DNA from: a virus
Direction: 5' to 3' (one strand)
IMG/VR virus record: IMGVR_UViG_3300001473_000094
Location: 1 to 64,000 of that record
DNA length: 64,000 nucleotides
Numbering within the stretch: the first letter of the stretch is position 1; the number at the start of each line of letters is the position of its first letter. Made by a program: the position numbers and the translations under genes. The notes under the pieces are model-generated. The model ran no database searches and had not been told where the DNA came from. It was given only the letters and a program-made list of their open reading frames with translations. Of this stretch, positions 7,697 through 15,902 are shown piece by piece.

Positions 7697-9100
7697 TTAG
7701 TTGGGGAAGCCCCGCCGGATCGATGAGGCGGAAGCGCCGGGGCGATAGCCACGGGCGACGAGGACGCGCATCACCTCAGGGGGGATCGAGGTCCAGCCGC
7801 CCCAGTTGGACTTGGGGTTGAAGGAGGAGGGAACCGAGGACCGCATGTCGAAGTGGACGTGGCCATCATAGATGCCGACGCCAGTGGCACCCGCTCCGAC
7901 ATGTGCGTCGACGAGGCGCACGAGTTCCTCCATCGAGGATGGGCGAGCCACGTCAGCAGCGAGGGAACCCGAGCCGTTGCGGCCAGTGTGGTAGGAGTGC
8001 TTGGCCACCGTAGGCCGGTTTGGGTTTCCAGAAAAACGAATGCGATCTTGGTGAGATTGGGATCGATAGCCGGACGTGATCGAGGTGTCGGAGCCAATTT
8101 GGCCAGCGGCCCTGCGCAGTACGTCGGCGAAGCCTTCGTCGAAGTTGAGGGAGACATCGTCACGGGCAGCTACGAAGCCGAAACCGGAAGCTTCCAGTGC
8201 ACCGTCGCGGCCAAGGTAGGTGTCTCCCGTTTGCGGAGGATTGGGTTCCGCCGGAGCGAATGACTCGTTGGGAAGGGACTCGCTGTAGGGCGAGACGTAA
8301 GGCACGAGACTGTCGGACGAAGGGGTCAACCATTCTGGAGAAGGAATGGGATCGGGAATTGATGCGACAGCCGGCATGCCTCGGGCTCGGCGCGTGCTCT
8401 TGAGACCTTTGCCAAGGATGTTGCCTGCTTCGATAAAGGCGTTACCCGTGGCGTTGCCATAAGCTGGTGCGAGTTCGACGCCGCCAGAGGCGGCGGCGGA
8501 TGCAACGCCGCCGCCGGGACGACTGGATGTGTCGCCCGACGCCCCCCGAAAAGGGGCGGAGGGCGAAGCCCGACCATCATCCTCAAGGCCATCGATGGCG
8601 AGAGAATACTCTGGGGCACCGTCATAGCCGGGCGCGTTGCCGTGGTAGTGGACGGATTGGCCAACTCCCAAGCGTTGGGCACCCGAGTCGATCATCGGGG
8701 TTACCCACGATTGGAGGTTGGACCGGTCGGAGAAGTTGGGGTTGGCGTAGTGAAGAGAGTTGCCGACTACGGAGGGGGCTCCGTTCGCGCGGGACGCAAG
8801 GTGGGAGGAGACCAATGACATCACGTTCTGTGATGCCGAAGGCGCCTCTTGGACAGAGCCGTAAGGGTCAAGGCGGCTCGGGCCAGTGATCTTGGAGAAA
8901 GCGCGGCGCTGGTTCATGACGCCTGTGGCCGTGTCGGGGAAGCCGTCCGTGGCCATGCGATTTGTGATCGTATCGACCACGGCGTGGACCATGCGTGCGT
9001 ATTCCTGAGGGTCTTGACGGCCAATGGAGGCGGGAACCTCGGTCTCGACGACACGGGCGATGAGGTCGATGTCTTGAGGCGTCAGGGAAATCTTGCGCAT
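7697..9100 (-). CDS. Two-domain peptidoglycan hydrolase (SleB-like plus M15 peptidase)
   Basis: The chosen ATG has a strong GGAGGAA site. Residues 1-120 resemble the SleB/CwlJ hydrolase family: early glutamates in ARVVETEVP, then the NRM...GFPDTATGVMNQRRAFS pattern. A long Gly/Ser/Pro-rich middle (about 150-320) looks flexible. Residues 330-420 match peptidase M15: SGYRS, a His before the SYHTGRNGSG stretch, an Asp in LAADVA and the HVHFDMR zinc motif. The combination would cut both glycan and peptide bonds. It could be the endolysin or a virion-associated lysin. It lies far from the spanin/GH19 lysis cassette at 40.7-42.1 kb. Confidence 0.82.
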   Translation of the reverse strand: MRKISLTPQDIDLIARVVETEVPASIGRQDPQEYARMVHAVVDTITNRMATDGFPDTATGVMNQRRAFSKITGPSRLDPYGSVQEAPSASQNVMSLVSSHLASRANGAPSVVGNSLHYANPNFSDRSNLQSWVTPMIDSGAQRLGVGQSVHYHGNAPGYDGAPEYSLAIDGLEDDGRASPSAPFRGASGDTSSRPGGGVASAAASGGVELAPAYGNATGNAFIEAGNILGKGLKSTRRARGMPAVASIPDPIPSPEWLTPSSDSLVPYVSPYSESLPNESFAPAEPNPPQTGDTYLGRDGALEASGFGFVAARDDVSLNFDEGFADVLRRAAGQIGSDTSITSGYRSQSHQDRIRFSGNPNRPTVAKHSYHTGRNGSGSLAADVARPSSMEELVRLVDAHVGAGATGVGIYDGHVHFDMRSSVPSSFNPKSNWGGWTSIPPEVMRVLVARGYRPGASASSIRRGFPN

Positions 9101-9101
9101 C

Positions 9102-9383
9102 TTATTCCTCCGAGTAGTCCCTGACTGTTTCGACAACGCGCGACTGGAGGAGACTGGCGGCAGCAACAGCTTGGATGGGGTTGTCCCACATACCGGAGGA
9201 GATGACGGTCATGACGCCGCCGCCCTGATGGCGGGATACCATCATGATGTCGGACATTTCGTCGGACTCGATCTTGGCGCGCATTTCGTCGAGGGCCTCG
9301 AGGGCGTCACGCTTGGCTGCCTCTTCGTCTTCGGACGGAGGGCGGGGGGAGAAAGGGACGACTTTGAGGTCAGGCTTTTGCAT
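9102..9383 (-). CDS. Hypothetical protein upstream of the endolysin
   Basis: The 93-residue protein is acidic and helical in the middle (about residues 17-45) and ends next to the endolysin start. GGAG lies about 12 nt upstream of the ATG. Its start overlaps the end of the nuclease gene by 14 nt. No family is recognised. Confidence 0.55.
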   Translation of the reverse strand: MQKPDLKVVPFSPRPPSEDEEAAKRDALEALDEMRAKIESDEMSDIMMVSRHQGGGVMTVISSGMWDNPIQAVAAASLLQSRVVETVRDYSEE

Positions 9384-9762
9384 GGCCAGTCTGCTCCAGA
9401 TATGCGCGGTAGAAGACAAGGAAGTCGTCAAGGGTGAGAACGACGGTGGCGTCGCCGGTGGCTTGACCATTGTAGCGGTGGATCACGGCGGGCAAGTCGT
9501 TGCCAGTGGCGTTGCGCCTGTTCTGGCGCTGGAAGTCTCGGAGGGTGAAGCGCTCGGTACGCTTGGCTTCGACGGACAAGCGGGGCAGGCCATACAGATC
9601 ACCAGAACCCTTGGTCATATCAAATGCCTGGGCGCCCGCAGCGCCACGCGCAACGTCGAGGCCAAGCTTGCTGCTGAGATACTTGGCCAACTCTCGCTCG
9701 AAGGCGAGGCCCTTATTGCGGACTGAGCGGCCGTTGGGGACTTTCAGGTTCGACTTCGGCAT
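9370..9762 (-). CDS. PD-(D/E)XK nuclease, Holliday-junction-resolvase-like
   Basis: The 130-residue protein carries the core of the PD-(D/E)XK fold: Glu22 (GLAFERELA), Asp55 (KGSGDLYG) and Glu65-x-Lys67 (VEAKR). Size and spacing match archaeal Hjc-like and phage junction resolvases that trim branched DNA before packaging. It overlaps both neighbours slightly, indicating translational coupling, and has no ribosome-binding site of its own. The fold is fairly sure; junction specificity is inferred. Confidence 0.75.
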   Translation of the reverse strand: MPKSNLKVPNGRSVRNKGLAFERELAKYLSSKLGLDVARGAAGAQAFDMTKGSGDLYGLPRLSVEAKRTERFTLRDFQRQNRRNATGNDLPAVIHRYNGQATGDATVVLTLDDFLVFYRAYLEQTGHAKA

Positions 9763-10073
9763 TTGTCACACATGTAGAGGTTGCGGGGGCGAGGCTTTGT
9801 GCAGCCGCAGTTCATGCAGGGACGGCTCCACACTTGGGGTCGTTGGGCAGATGGCTGGTACTTGTCACCCCGGCTTTCGATGAGATCGAGGGAGACGGCG
9901 ATTTTGCGTATCGTGTCTTCGTGGAGATCATAACCAGCGGACTGGATCATCTCCACCGCACGACGAAAGGAGCCGCGCGGCCGCTTCTTCCCGTTGGTTG
10001 ATCTGGGAACACCCCTAAAAGCACGGCGGAATGTGACCTCAAGGGAGGGGGAAACATCGGGTTTCGCTGGCAC
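9744..10073 (-). CDS. Zinc-ribbon protein
   Basis: The 109-residue protein starts at GTG with GGAGA 7 nt upstream and is the first gene of the leftward block. The N-terminal part is basic. The C-terminus has a four-cysteine ribbon (CMNCGCTKPRPRNLYMCDKC, residues 87-106). It could bind DNA or RNA. It is divergent from the HTH regulator at 10347, across a 273-bp control region. Confidence 0.65.
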   Translation of the reverse strand: MPAKPDVSPSLEVTFRRAFRGVPRSTNGKKRPRGSFRRAVEMIQSAGYDLHEDTIRKIAVSLDLIESRGDKYQPSAQRPQVWSRPCMNCGCTKPRPRNLYMCDKCRSRT

Positions 10074-10145
10074 AAGCGGGGTCTCCGGCGGTGATTCGCC
10101 GAAGCTATTGCATAGACCTATGGATGAAAAGAAATAGTCTTGGGG

Positions 10146-10174
10146 TTGACTTTCTAATCCGCCATGTCAAAAAT
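10146..10174 (+). promoter_or_regulatory. Possible promoter for the rightward regulator operon
   Basis: TTGACT (10146-10151) is followed after 17 bp by AAAAAT (10169-10174). It lies in the divergent control region, about 170 nt before the HTH gene. The -10 match is weak. A palindrome GTCGGCCGAC lies at 10180-10189 just downstream and could be an operator. Confidence 0.35.
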
Positions 10175-10260
10175 CGGTTGTCGGCCGACTTTCTTCGGAC
10201 GGCGAAGGAAGAGCGACACCAGAAGCTCTTCGTTCGACGGTTCGGACAGCATGGACGAAT

Positions 10261-10294
10261 GCTGCCGCCTCCGCTTCGCGGCTCCGGCGGCAGC
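10261..10294 (+). other. Stable stem-loop in the leader of the HTH gene
   Basis: GCTGCCGCC (10261-10269) pairs perfectly with GGCGGCAGC (10286-10294), and the loop contains a second stem (CCGC-TTC-GCGG). There is no T-run, so it is not a simple terminator. It lies about 50 nt before the start codon and may attenuate or stabilise the transcript. Confidence 0.6.
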
Positions 10295-10326
10295 GCACGA
10301 AGAGACAAAGGCCGACAACCGAAAAA

Positions 10327-10340
10327 CACCACAGTAGGAA
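10327..10340 (+). repeat. CCACCAC-type 5' leader, copy 1
   Basis: CACCACAGTAGGAA lies 6 nt before the ATG at 10347. It matches the CCACCACAGAGGAGA leader found before most rightward transcription units of the prophage, with the purine-rich part acting as ribosome-binding site. Confidence 0.6.
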
Positions 10341-10346
10341 AAAACC

Positions 10347-11081
10347 ATGGGATCGTATCATTTGAACCCCGAAGAGCGGGCCGAGATCATTCGGCTCGGC
10401 CGGGAAACCTTTCTCACCCAGAAGGCCATCGCCGATGCGGTTGGCCGCTCTCAGCGCACCGTGTCCGGCGTCTTGATGAAGGCGAAAGAAGACGGACTGA
10501 TCTCCTCGATGCCGCACGAAAAGCGGCAGACGGGCATGACCCAGATGGCTTCTGAACTCTGCGACTTTAAGAAGGACAGCGATCAGATCGTCCGAGACGC
10601 CGGACTGTCACCGGTTCTGGCTCGATCCTACGAACGCTTGCGGGATCGGGCTCGCTACAAGCGCGTTCCCTTCACCCTCACGGCAGAAGAGTGGGGCCTG
10701 CTCTGGGAACAATCGCCTGCTGACGGGCCGGGAAAATATCTGTCCCGCCGCAAGGACATCGCGCTCGGTTACAGCTTCGACAACATGGAGATCGTTTCAC
10801 GCTCGGACTTCTACGAAACCATGCCGAAGGGTTGGGGAGCGTGGAACAAGTCCAAAGGAAAAAAGCCGAACGGCTCCGAAGAGCCGCACCGCGCAAACAA
10901 GGTGGCAACGCCTCGGTCGAAGGAGATTGATCGATCGCCCATTGACATCATCGAGAAGGCCAGCGCGAGCGGGACCTACTTTGTTGCCCGATACGAAACC
11001 GCTGCGGGCCAGCGATTTGAGGGTCCGTTCACGTCAGCCGACGATGCCATGCAGACCATGATGGAGCGGCGCCTCAAATGA
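10347..11081 (+). CDS. HTH protein with degenerate HNH-like middle domain
   Basis: Residues 1-50 form a helix-turn-helix of the homeodomain-like/HTH_38 type (EERAEIIRLGRETFLTQKAIADAVGRSQRTVSGVL). Residues 75-160 resemble the non-catalytic frame of HNH-associated proteins (FTLTAEEW... GYSFDNMEIVSRSDFY) but have no His-Asn-His or zinc cysteines. The C-terminus is a short beta-rich segment. It heads a rightward operon of small genes and is probably a DNA-binding regulator of the early region. The exact role is unknown. Confidence 0.7.
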   Translation: MGSYHLNPEERAEIIRLGRETFLTQKAIADAVGRSQRTVSGVLMKAKEDGLISSMPHEKRQTGMTQMASELCDFKKDSDQIVRDAGLSPVLARSYERLRDRARYKRVPFTLTAEEWGLLWEQSPADGPGKYLSRRKDIALGYSFDNMEIVSRSDFYETMPKGWGAWNKSKGKKPNGSEEPHRANKVATPRSKEIDRSPIDIIEKASASGTYFVARYETAAGQRFEGPFTSADDAMQTMMERRLK

Positions 11082-11557
11082 AATTGCTGGGCAAGGTGAG
11101 GGCGTCTCGGAGAGGTTTCTTTGGCCTCTCCGCCGGCGGGGTCCTAACGGCCAAGAGCGCTGTCAACGAGGTGGCAAACGAAGCTGTACTGCGCTCCAAA
11201 TACACATCGGCTGGCCGCTTTACGTCCGAGGCTTTTGGCATTGGGGCTAATCCATCCAGCGAACATGACGACTGGAAGTCCAAGACCATCGCGAGACTTC
11301 GCGCAATTGTGGCCGGCAAGCCCACCCCGGAGCAGGTCTCCGAGTGGCGGCTTGAAAGACTGGCGCTTGCAAGGAGCACCGTTCAGGTTGAGGTCTTGAA
11401 CCTCAGGTCAATATCGGACGCCGCCAAGATGCGCCTCCTCAACAGGCGCAACGTGGAGGTTTCCAGGAGGGTCGAGCGAGAGGAGGCGAGGAAGCGGCTT
11501 CTCTACGACTTCGGCGTTCCCGCCTTCCTTGTAGAGGGTGACGATGACCAGTCTTGA
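11078..11557 (+). CDS. Hypothetical protein with twin-arginine-like N-terminus
   Basis: The start overlaps the upstream stop (ATGA). The N-terminus has SRRGFFGLSAGGVLTA, which resembles a Tat signal (twin Arg, short hydrophobic run), although the hydrophobic run is short. The rest of the 159 residues is helical and charged. If exported, it would be an odd member of a replication/regulation operon; a buried hydrophobic helix is the alternative. No family is recognised. Confidence 0.55.
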   Translation: MKLLGKVRASRRGFFGLSAGGVLTAKSAVNEVANEAVLRSKYTSAGRFTSEAFGIGANPSSEHDDWKSKTIARLRAIVAGKPTPEQVSEWRLERLALARSTVQVEVLNLRSISDAAKMRLLNRRNVEVSRRVEREEARKRLLYDFGVPAFLVEGDDDQS

Positions 11558-11786
11558 GGATGTCAGGCACGCATTTCCGGATGGGACGTTCGTCAAAAAG
11601 AAGTCTGGTTACGATTGGCCGGGAGTTGTGTGCGGTGTCGTGCCCCACAGCCGGGGCATTCTTGTCGTGGTTGAGAACCGAATGTCACCGGGGACCGTCC
11701 ACGTCTTCACGCCAAGCGTGATCGAGAAGGATGGCCGGTCGAGAGACGACATTCTCGGCGATGCGGAGGCGTTGTTCCTCGAATGA
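11544..11786 (+). CDS. Small hypothetical protein
   Basis: The 80-residue protein has a start at ATG 11544 with an AGAGGG site; GTG 11538 is an alternative. It looks beta-rich with an SH3-like length and spacing of hydrophobics (GVVCGVVPHSRGILVVVE). It overlaps both neighbours by a few bases, so it belongs to the same operon. Function unknown. Confidence 0.55.
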   Translation: MTSLEDVRHAFPDGTFVKKKSGYDWPGVVCGVVPHSRGILVVVENRMSPGTVHVFTPSVIEKDGRSRDDILGDAEALFLE

Positions 11787-11968
11787 CAGACCTGACCTCT
11801 GAACAGGCCAAACAAATGCGGGCCGCCCACGAAAGGGCGGCCGCAAAAAACCGCGCCGAGTATCCAGAGCTGGCCAAGGATGTTGATTTGATCCGGGAGG
11901 TCTTCCCCGGTGCGCGCGTCACCTATCTGGGAAAGCCGCGCAAGGAGAGTTTGGAGCATTACGAATGA
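11783..11968 (+). CDS. Small charged hypothetical protein
   Basis: The 61-residue helical protein overlaps the upstream stop (ATGA) and the downstream start. It is rich in Glu, Lys and Ala. No family recognised. Confidence 0.5.
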   Translation: MTDLTSEQAKQMRAAHERAAAKNRAEYPELAKDVDLIREVFPGARVTYLGKPRKESLEHYE

Positions 11969-12126
11969 TGGAGTTTCTCGCCACCATTATTCTCCTGTAT
12001 GTCGCTGTCGGCGTCTTCTTGGTCTGCGCCACTCGATCTCGTGGCGTCATTGCCGACCTGATCTTCGGGATGTTTTGGCCTGTCTTTCTGTATATCGATT
12101 GGAAAAACGGACTGTTCAAAAATTGA
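11965..12126 (+). CDS. Small two-helix membrane protein
   Basis: The 53-residue protein starts at ATGATG overlapping the upstream stop. It has two hydrophobic helices (about 4-21 and 29-44) joined by a short basic loop. It could be an inner-membrane effector of early infection. The overlap at both ends (ATGA, TTGA) supports expression as part of the operon. Confidence 0.5.
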   Translation: MMEFLATIILLYVAVGVFLVCATRSRGVIADLIFGMFWPVFLYIDWKNGLFKN

Positions 12127-12347
12127 GATGCCCAACCTGCAACGGTAAAGGGTTCGCGTGGCTGCCGGAGTCATACTCCGATGGCCAAATCTCGCGGTCC
12201 CTCGACCTGCAACCGTGCCCCGACTGCCATGCAGGTCATCAGCACTGCTGCGACGGCCTGACTGCCGAGAACGACCTAGAGGTCGAGCCATTGTCTGACG
12301 GTGAAGAGCCCGACACCCAGCGTGCGAGCGATGTAGATTTCGGATGA
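12123..12347 (+). CDS. DnaJ-type zinc-finger protein
   Basis: The TTG start overlaps the upstream stop (TTGA). The 74-residue product has a CPTCNGKG motif at the N-terminus and CPDCHAGHQHC about 30 residues later, as in the zinc centre of DnaJ. The C-terminus is acidic. It probably acts as a small protein- or RNA-binding zinc module. Its last 72 nt overlap the convergent prim-pol gene. Confidence 0.5.
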   Translation: MRCPTCNGKGFAWLPESYSDGQISRSLDLQPCPDCHAGHQHCCDGLTAENDLEVEPLSDGEEPDTQRASDVDFG

Positions 12348-14183
12348 ACCGTTTGCGTACATGAGCCGCGCCCGTTGGCGTCGGGATGCCGAACCGATCA
12401 TCTGCTCTTGGCCGTCAATCACGTTCATGCACAGAGACATCCACTGCAAACTTTCGTGATCGTCAGTCCAGTCACGAACCTTCCCGTACCGTACCTCGAA
12501 GACCGCTTGCGGCGCATAGTCGTGGCCAAGGGTGTTCCTCGCCTTCTCCTCCATCTTTGGCCAGACTGGATCGTCGAGGTTACCGTCAAAAATACCAGCG
12601 GTTGCCTTGGCCCGGTTCTCATCATCATAGACGGATGTCACGTAGAGCTGCGTTTCGATCAGGTTGAGCTGTGCTGTCGACCCGGCCTCACGCGAGAAGC
12701 CGCCACCGTCAGAAGGCTTGTTCTTGTGGTGCAGCAACACCACGGCAATGCCGTAGTTCTTGAGGCGCATCATCAGGCGGTTGATCGGTGACCATGCCTC
12801 GGCGCTGTTCTCTTCAAGTCCCGGCCAAGCGGAGCGGATCGTGTCGATGACGACAACGTCGGGGCGGGTTTCCCTGATGATGAGCGACAGCTTTTTGAGT
12901 GAGGCATTGTCGTTAAGAGGCATGTCGTCTGCATCGGCCCAAGGGGTCCACAGTGCAAAGGCATCCTTGGGGTCGCCGTAGGATGAAAGCATCTGGCTAA
13001 ACCTTCGCGAGATCGTGAGCCGGCCATTCTCGTAGTCGAGATAGAGGGATCGTACCGGTCGGTCGAACTCGAAGGCGCCAAGCGAGGGCTTGCCAGCGGC
13101 GGCGGCGGCCAGAAGGTGAGAGACGACGATTGATTTACCGTGTCCAGAATAGCCGGAGACATGGACGATCGATGCCGGAGGAAGGAAAGGTCGGATGAGG
13201 AAAGACTGTGCCTTGGCTGCGGTTAGCAGGGCGGGCATATCCCCCATTCGAAGAAACTTGGGAGCCTCGGGGACCTCTTCGTCAACTGGTGGTGGACCCT
13301 TGGCCGGGCCTTCCTTCTCGTGCCTGGCGACACGCTCGGGATGATTGCGCCGCTCCGCTGCCTCTATCGAGGTTAGTGTGGCTTTCCACTCACTGTCTTC
13401 AAGGTGGTCCATGTAGAAGGCGTCCATGAACGCCACGATCCGCGACTTAAGGGCCTCTCCATAGACGCCCTGCGAAACCAGCTCGCCAGCGTAGCGAGCC
13501 ACCCTGTCGTTGCGACCATTGCCGGCGCCTGTTGGAAGCTTTGCGCCGGGGTAGTGATCGGCCACGTACTCCGCTGTTCGGTCCCACTCTGTCTGACCAT
13601 CGCGAACACGGTTGGTCGAAAGGTCCAGCTCGGCAACATCTTTGTCGCCGTCGCTGGCCGGCCAGCCGGCCCACTCCGGCATGTCGTCGAGATCGAACAC
13701 GTCATGTTCGGGATCGCAGTCGAGACGGTAACCCTCCGCAGAGAAGGTGACGGCGTAGGACCCGTCCCCGCGAAAATCGAGACCCGGAAACTGTGGCCAG
13801 TCGTAGCCGGTTGAGTTCGCGCCAACACGCGGGCCGAAGCGGCGCCCATCCCTTGGGTGCCTGAACAGAAGGTGGAGCCCCCTTCTTGTCCTTACGCGCA
13901 CAGGGGACCAGACGCCGCACTCTTTGGCGTATGCGATGGCGTCATCGTTGTCGCAATCCACGACGACAAAACCGGACACATGACCCGTGATGACGCCCAC
14001 AGCGGCAGTCGGAAACTCAGATTGCCAGTAGTCGATCTGTTCGTAGTTGGCGGCCTCGGTTTGGTGGTATTGCCACTCGACCAGAGGGACCTTGCCTCGA
14101 TCCTTTGATGTGTTGACCGGGATGATGCTCCACCCTTGATCGGCCATTTCCTGCGCAAGGTCCCACTGTGTTTGATCTGCCAT
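12276..14183 (-). CDS. Bifunctional prim-pol and RepA-like helicase
   Basis: The N-terminal domain is a primase-polymerase (residues about 8-190): catalytic Asp76 and Asp78 in FVVVDCDND and His104 in RRGLHLLFRHP. A linker follows, then a RecA-fold helicase (about 315-560) with Walker A GYSGHGKS (about 343-350), Walker B VVVIDTIR (about 440) and a basic sensor HHKNKPSDGGG. The C-terminus (about 595-635) looks like a helix-turn-helix (NGSSEIYIARTLGVGLFTVRQWL). This architecture starts DNA synthesis and unwinds the template, and is the only replication enzyme seen in the window. It is encoded on the strand opposite to its surroundings, 6 nt after a small HTH gene. Confidence 0.88.
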   Translation of the reverse strand: MADQTQWDLAQEMADQGWSIIPVNTSKDRGKVPLVEWQYHQTEAANYEQIDYWQSEFPTAAVGVITGHVSGFVVVDCDNDDAIAYAKECGVWSPVRVRTRRGLHLLFRHPRDGRRFGPRVGANSTGYDWPQFPGLDFRGDGSYAVTFSAEGYRLDCDPEHDVFDLDDMPEWAGWPASDGDKDVAELDLSTNRVRDGQTEWDRTAEYVADHYPGAKLPTGAGNGRNDRVARYAGELVSQGVYGEALKSRIVAFMDAFYMDHLEDSEWKATLTSIEAAERRNHPERVARHEKEGPAKGPPPVDEEVPEAPKFLRMGDMPALLTAAKAQSFLIRPFLPPASIVHVSGYSGHGKSIVVSHLLAAAAAGKPSLGAFEFDRPVRSLYLDYENGRLTISRRFSQMLSSYGDPKDAFALWTPWADADDMPLNDNASLKKLSLIIRETRPDVVVIDTIRSAWPGLEENSAEAWSPINRLMMRLKNYGIAVVLLHHKNKPSDGGGFSREAGSTAQLNLIETQLYVTSVYDDENRAKATAGIFDGNLDDPVWPKMEEKARNTLGHDYAPQAVFEVRYGKVRDWTDDHESLQWMSLCMNVIDGQEQMIGSASRRQRARLMYANGSSEIYIARTLGVGLFTVRQWLDL

Positions 14184-14189
14184 GGCTGA

Positions 14190-14393
14190 TCACTCCTCCT
14201 CGGTGATGTATCTCCGCAGATCAAGGGACGGCCAGTGGGCCAGAAGGACAGCGATCTGATCGCTCGTCATCTTTCCCCTGCGCATGCAGCCGTACAGATT
14301 GGTTCGCTCAAGCTTCGTGACTTTGTGGATGAATCCGGGTCCTCCGAGGTCTGCAATCAGGCGCGTGACATCGAGGCGTTGCGTCGTTTTCAT
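14190..14393 (-). CDS. Small Cro-like HTH regulator
   Basis: The ATG is preceded by GAGGACG. The 67-residue protein has the size and helix pattern of Cro/YdaS-type repressors (IADLGGPGFIHKVTKLERTNLYGCMRRGKMTSDQI). It is co-transcribed with the prim-pol gene and diverges from the recombination operon at 14495, so it may control one or both promoters in the 100-bp gap. Confidence 0.6.
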   Translation of the reverse strand: MKTTQRLDVTRLIADLGGPGFIHKVTKLERTNLYGCMRRGKMTSDQIAVLLAHWPSLDLRRYITEEE

Positions 14394-14410
14394 ATCGTCC
14401 TCAAGATGGG

Positions 14411-14439
14411 TTGACATAGTCCAGAGGATTAAGCAATGT
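14411..14439. promoter_or_regulatory. Possible promoter in the divergent gap
   Basis: TTGACA (14411-14416) is a perfect -35 box on the plus strand, but the hexamer 17 bp downstream (CAATGT) is a poor -10. Only 101 bp separate the two divergent genes, so promoters for both must overlap here. Confidence 0.3.
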
Positions 14440-14477
14440 GTGACCCAAGGCAACACTTTTTTGTCGCCGTCCCTCAT

Positions 14478-14490
14478 CCACCACAGAGGT
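14478..14490 (+). repeat. CCACCAC-type 5' leader, copy 2
   Basis: CCACCACAGAGGT lies 4 nt before the ATG at 14495 and provides its ribosome-binding site. Same family as 10327 and 53255. Confidence 0.65.
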
Positions 14491-14494
14491 CCAG

Positions 14495-15025
14495 ATGTCT
14501 GACCACGATGCCTTTGAAGACTTTGCCCGGTCCCTCGAAGCGGCCGATGAAGCCGTCGAAGCAAGCGACACCCCATCAGAACCAACACCTCCCTCAACGG
14601 GCACGTCTGATGACGAGCTTGTGGATCACTTCGGCGACTATCTCGAATATGCCGAGCTTGAGAGAGCGCGTATCTCTGCAAAGAAGCGGGCTTACACCGA
14701 CCTGATCAGAGCGAAGTTCGGCCCGTTCCCGGCCGGGGAAACGGTTATCCCCGGCACACGAAGAACGCTTGGCGTCTACACAGAAGAGGCGCCGATCTGG
14801 GACAAACAGAAGCTCCGGGAAATCGATGTCGGTACGGCGCACCCAACGCCGGCCCACCTCAAATGGAGCTACGCTGTCGATCCGACCCTGCCCACCACGA
14901 CTGGAGGATCGGTGTCTGCGTTCGGCGGCAGGGGCATGACAGCCCTCACGTCTACCATGCCTCCCGCATTCGGTGACGCCCTGAAGGGCACGAAGACACG
15001 AACCAAGATCAAGGTCCTCAGGTGA
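14495..15025 (+). CDS. Hypothetical protein of the recombination operon
   Basis: The 176-residue protein has an acidic N-terminus (about 1-45), a helical segment (46-75) and a basic C-terminus. It is 4 nt upstream of the Sak4-like ATPase gene and led by a CCACCAC leader. Position suggests a role in recombination or replication, for example a loader or annealing partner, but no family is recognised. Confidence 0.65.
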   Translation: MSDHDAFEDFARSLEAADEAVEASDTPSEPTPPSTGTSDDELVDHFGDYLEYAELERARISAKKRAYTDLIRAKFGPFPAGETVIPGTRRTLGVYTEEAPIWDKQKLREIDVGTAHPTPAHLKWSYAVDPTLPTTTGGSVSAFGGRGMTALTSTMPPAFGDALKGTKTRTKIKVLR

Positions 15026-15029
15026 TCCG

Positions 15030-15902
15030 ATGAGCTGGAAACCAATGACGACGCGCGACGTTGGCGCGCGCGAGCCTCACAAGCTATTGCTCTACGGCCA
15101 CCATGGTTGGGGCAAGACGTGGCAGGCCCGGAACTTCGACAAACGTTTCGGCAAGGGCCTTCTGCTTTCGGGAGAGGCCGGCCTTAAATCCCTGACCGAT
15201 GCGGATGTGGATTACCTGCCGTTTTCATCCTTCGACGGAACGCACGACCCGGACAACGGCGTCTTCTCGTTCAAGGGGATAGCCGCATGGATGCAGTCCT
15301 ATGACTTCAAGGCGCTCGATTACAACTGGGTGGGGCTGGATAGTCTGACCGAGCTTTCGGAGCAGGTTTATGCCTACGCCCAACAGGAGCACCTCGGAGA
15401 CAAAAACGGCTTCGCTCTTTGGGACACCTACGGCACGAAGATGCTCTCGACCCTCAAGTGGTTCCGAGACATGGACATGCACGTCTACGTGACGTGCCTC
15501 GCCAGCGAGACTTCCGATGTAAACGGCAATCCGGACTTCTGGCCTCACGTCAAAGGCAACAAGGTTGCCCATGCGATTCCGGCAATTTTCGACCATGTCT
15601 TCTGCGGTATTCGGCGGGAGAACACCGACCCCAAGACGGGGGAGGTGACGGTTCGACGGTTCCTTGTGACCGAACAGGTTCAGGGCTGGCACGGTAAGGC
15701 GCGCGATCCCTATCGCCGTTTGCAGCCCATCGAAGAGAACAATGATGTCACCGAGCTTCTGGTCCGGACCCAGACATCAGGTGTCTCCGAAAGCGAACTC
15801 GAAGCCATGAAGAAGCGCTCCGAACAGCTCTCCGGGATCATGGCTGCCAAGACCTCTGATGCACCTAAGGAAGAGAGAGAAAAAAATGAACACGATGAAT
15901 GA
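15030..15902 (+). CDS. Sak4-like RecA-fold ATPase
   Basis: The 290-residue protein has Walker A YGHHGWGKT (residues 22-30), Walker B WVGLDSLT (about 101-108) and a downstream polar motif near residue 150 (VYVTCLASE), as in the phage nucleotide-binding (AAA_24/Sak4) family. These proteins act as single-strand annealing recombinases together with an SSB. The next gene is an SSB-like protein and overlaps its 3' end by 17 nt, which supports the assignment. A recombination role for the operon is well supported; the exact mechanism is inferred. Confidence 0.83.
   Translation: MSWKPMTTRDVGAREPHKLLLYGHHGWGKTWQARNFDKRFGKGLLLSGEAGLKSLTDADVDYLPFSSFDGTHDPDNGVFSFKGIAAWMQSYDFKALDYNWVGLDSLTELSEQVYAYAQQEHLGDKNGFALWDTYGTKMLSTLKWFRDMDMHVYVTCLASETSDVNGNPDFWPHVKGNKVAHAIPAIFDHVFCGIRRENTDPKTGEVTVRRFLVTEQVQGWHGKARDPYRRLQPIEENNDVTELLVRTQTSGVSESELEAMKKRSEQLSGIMAAKTSDAPKEEREKNEHDE

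Noticed and set aside
10180-10189. Palindrome GTCGGCCGAC as a phage-wide operator
   Set aside because: Another copy lies inside a coding region near 53670, but no set of regulatory positions emerges; kept only as a local note.
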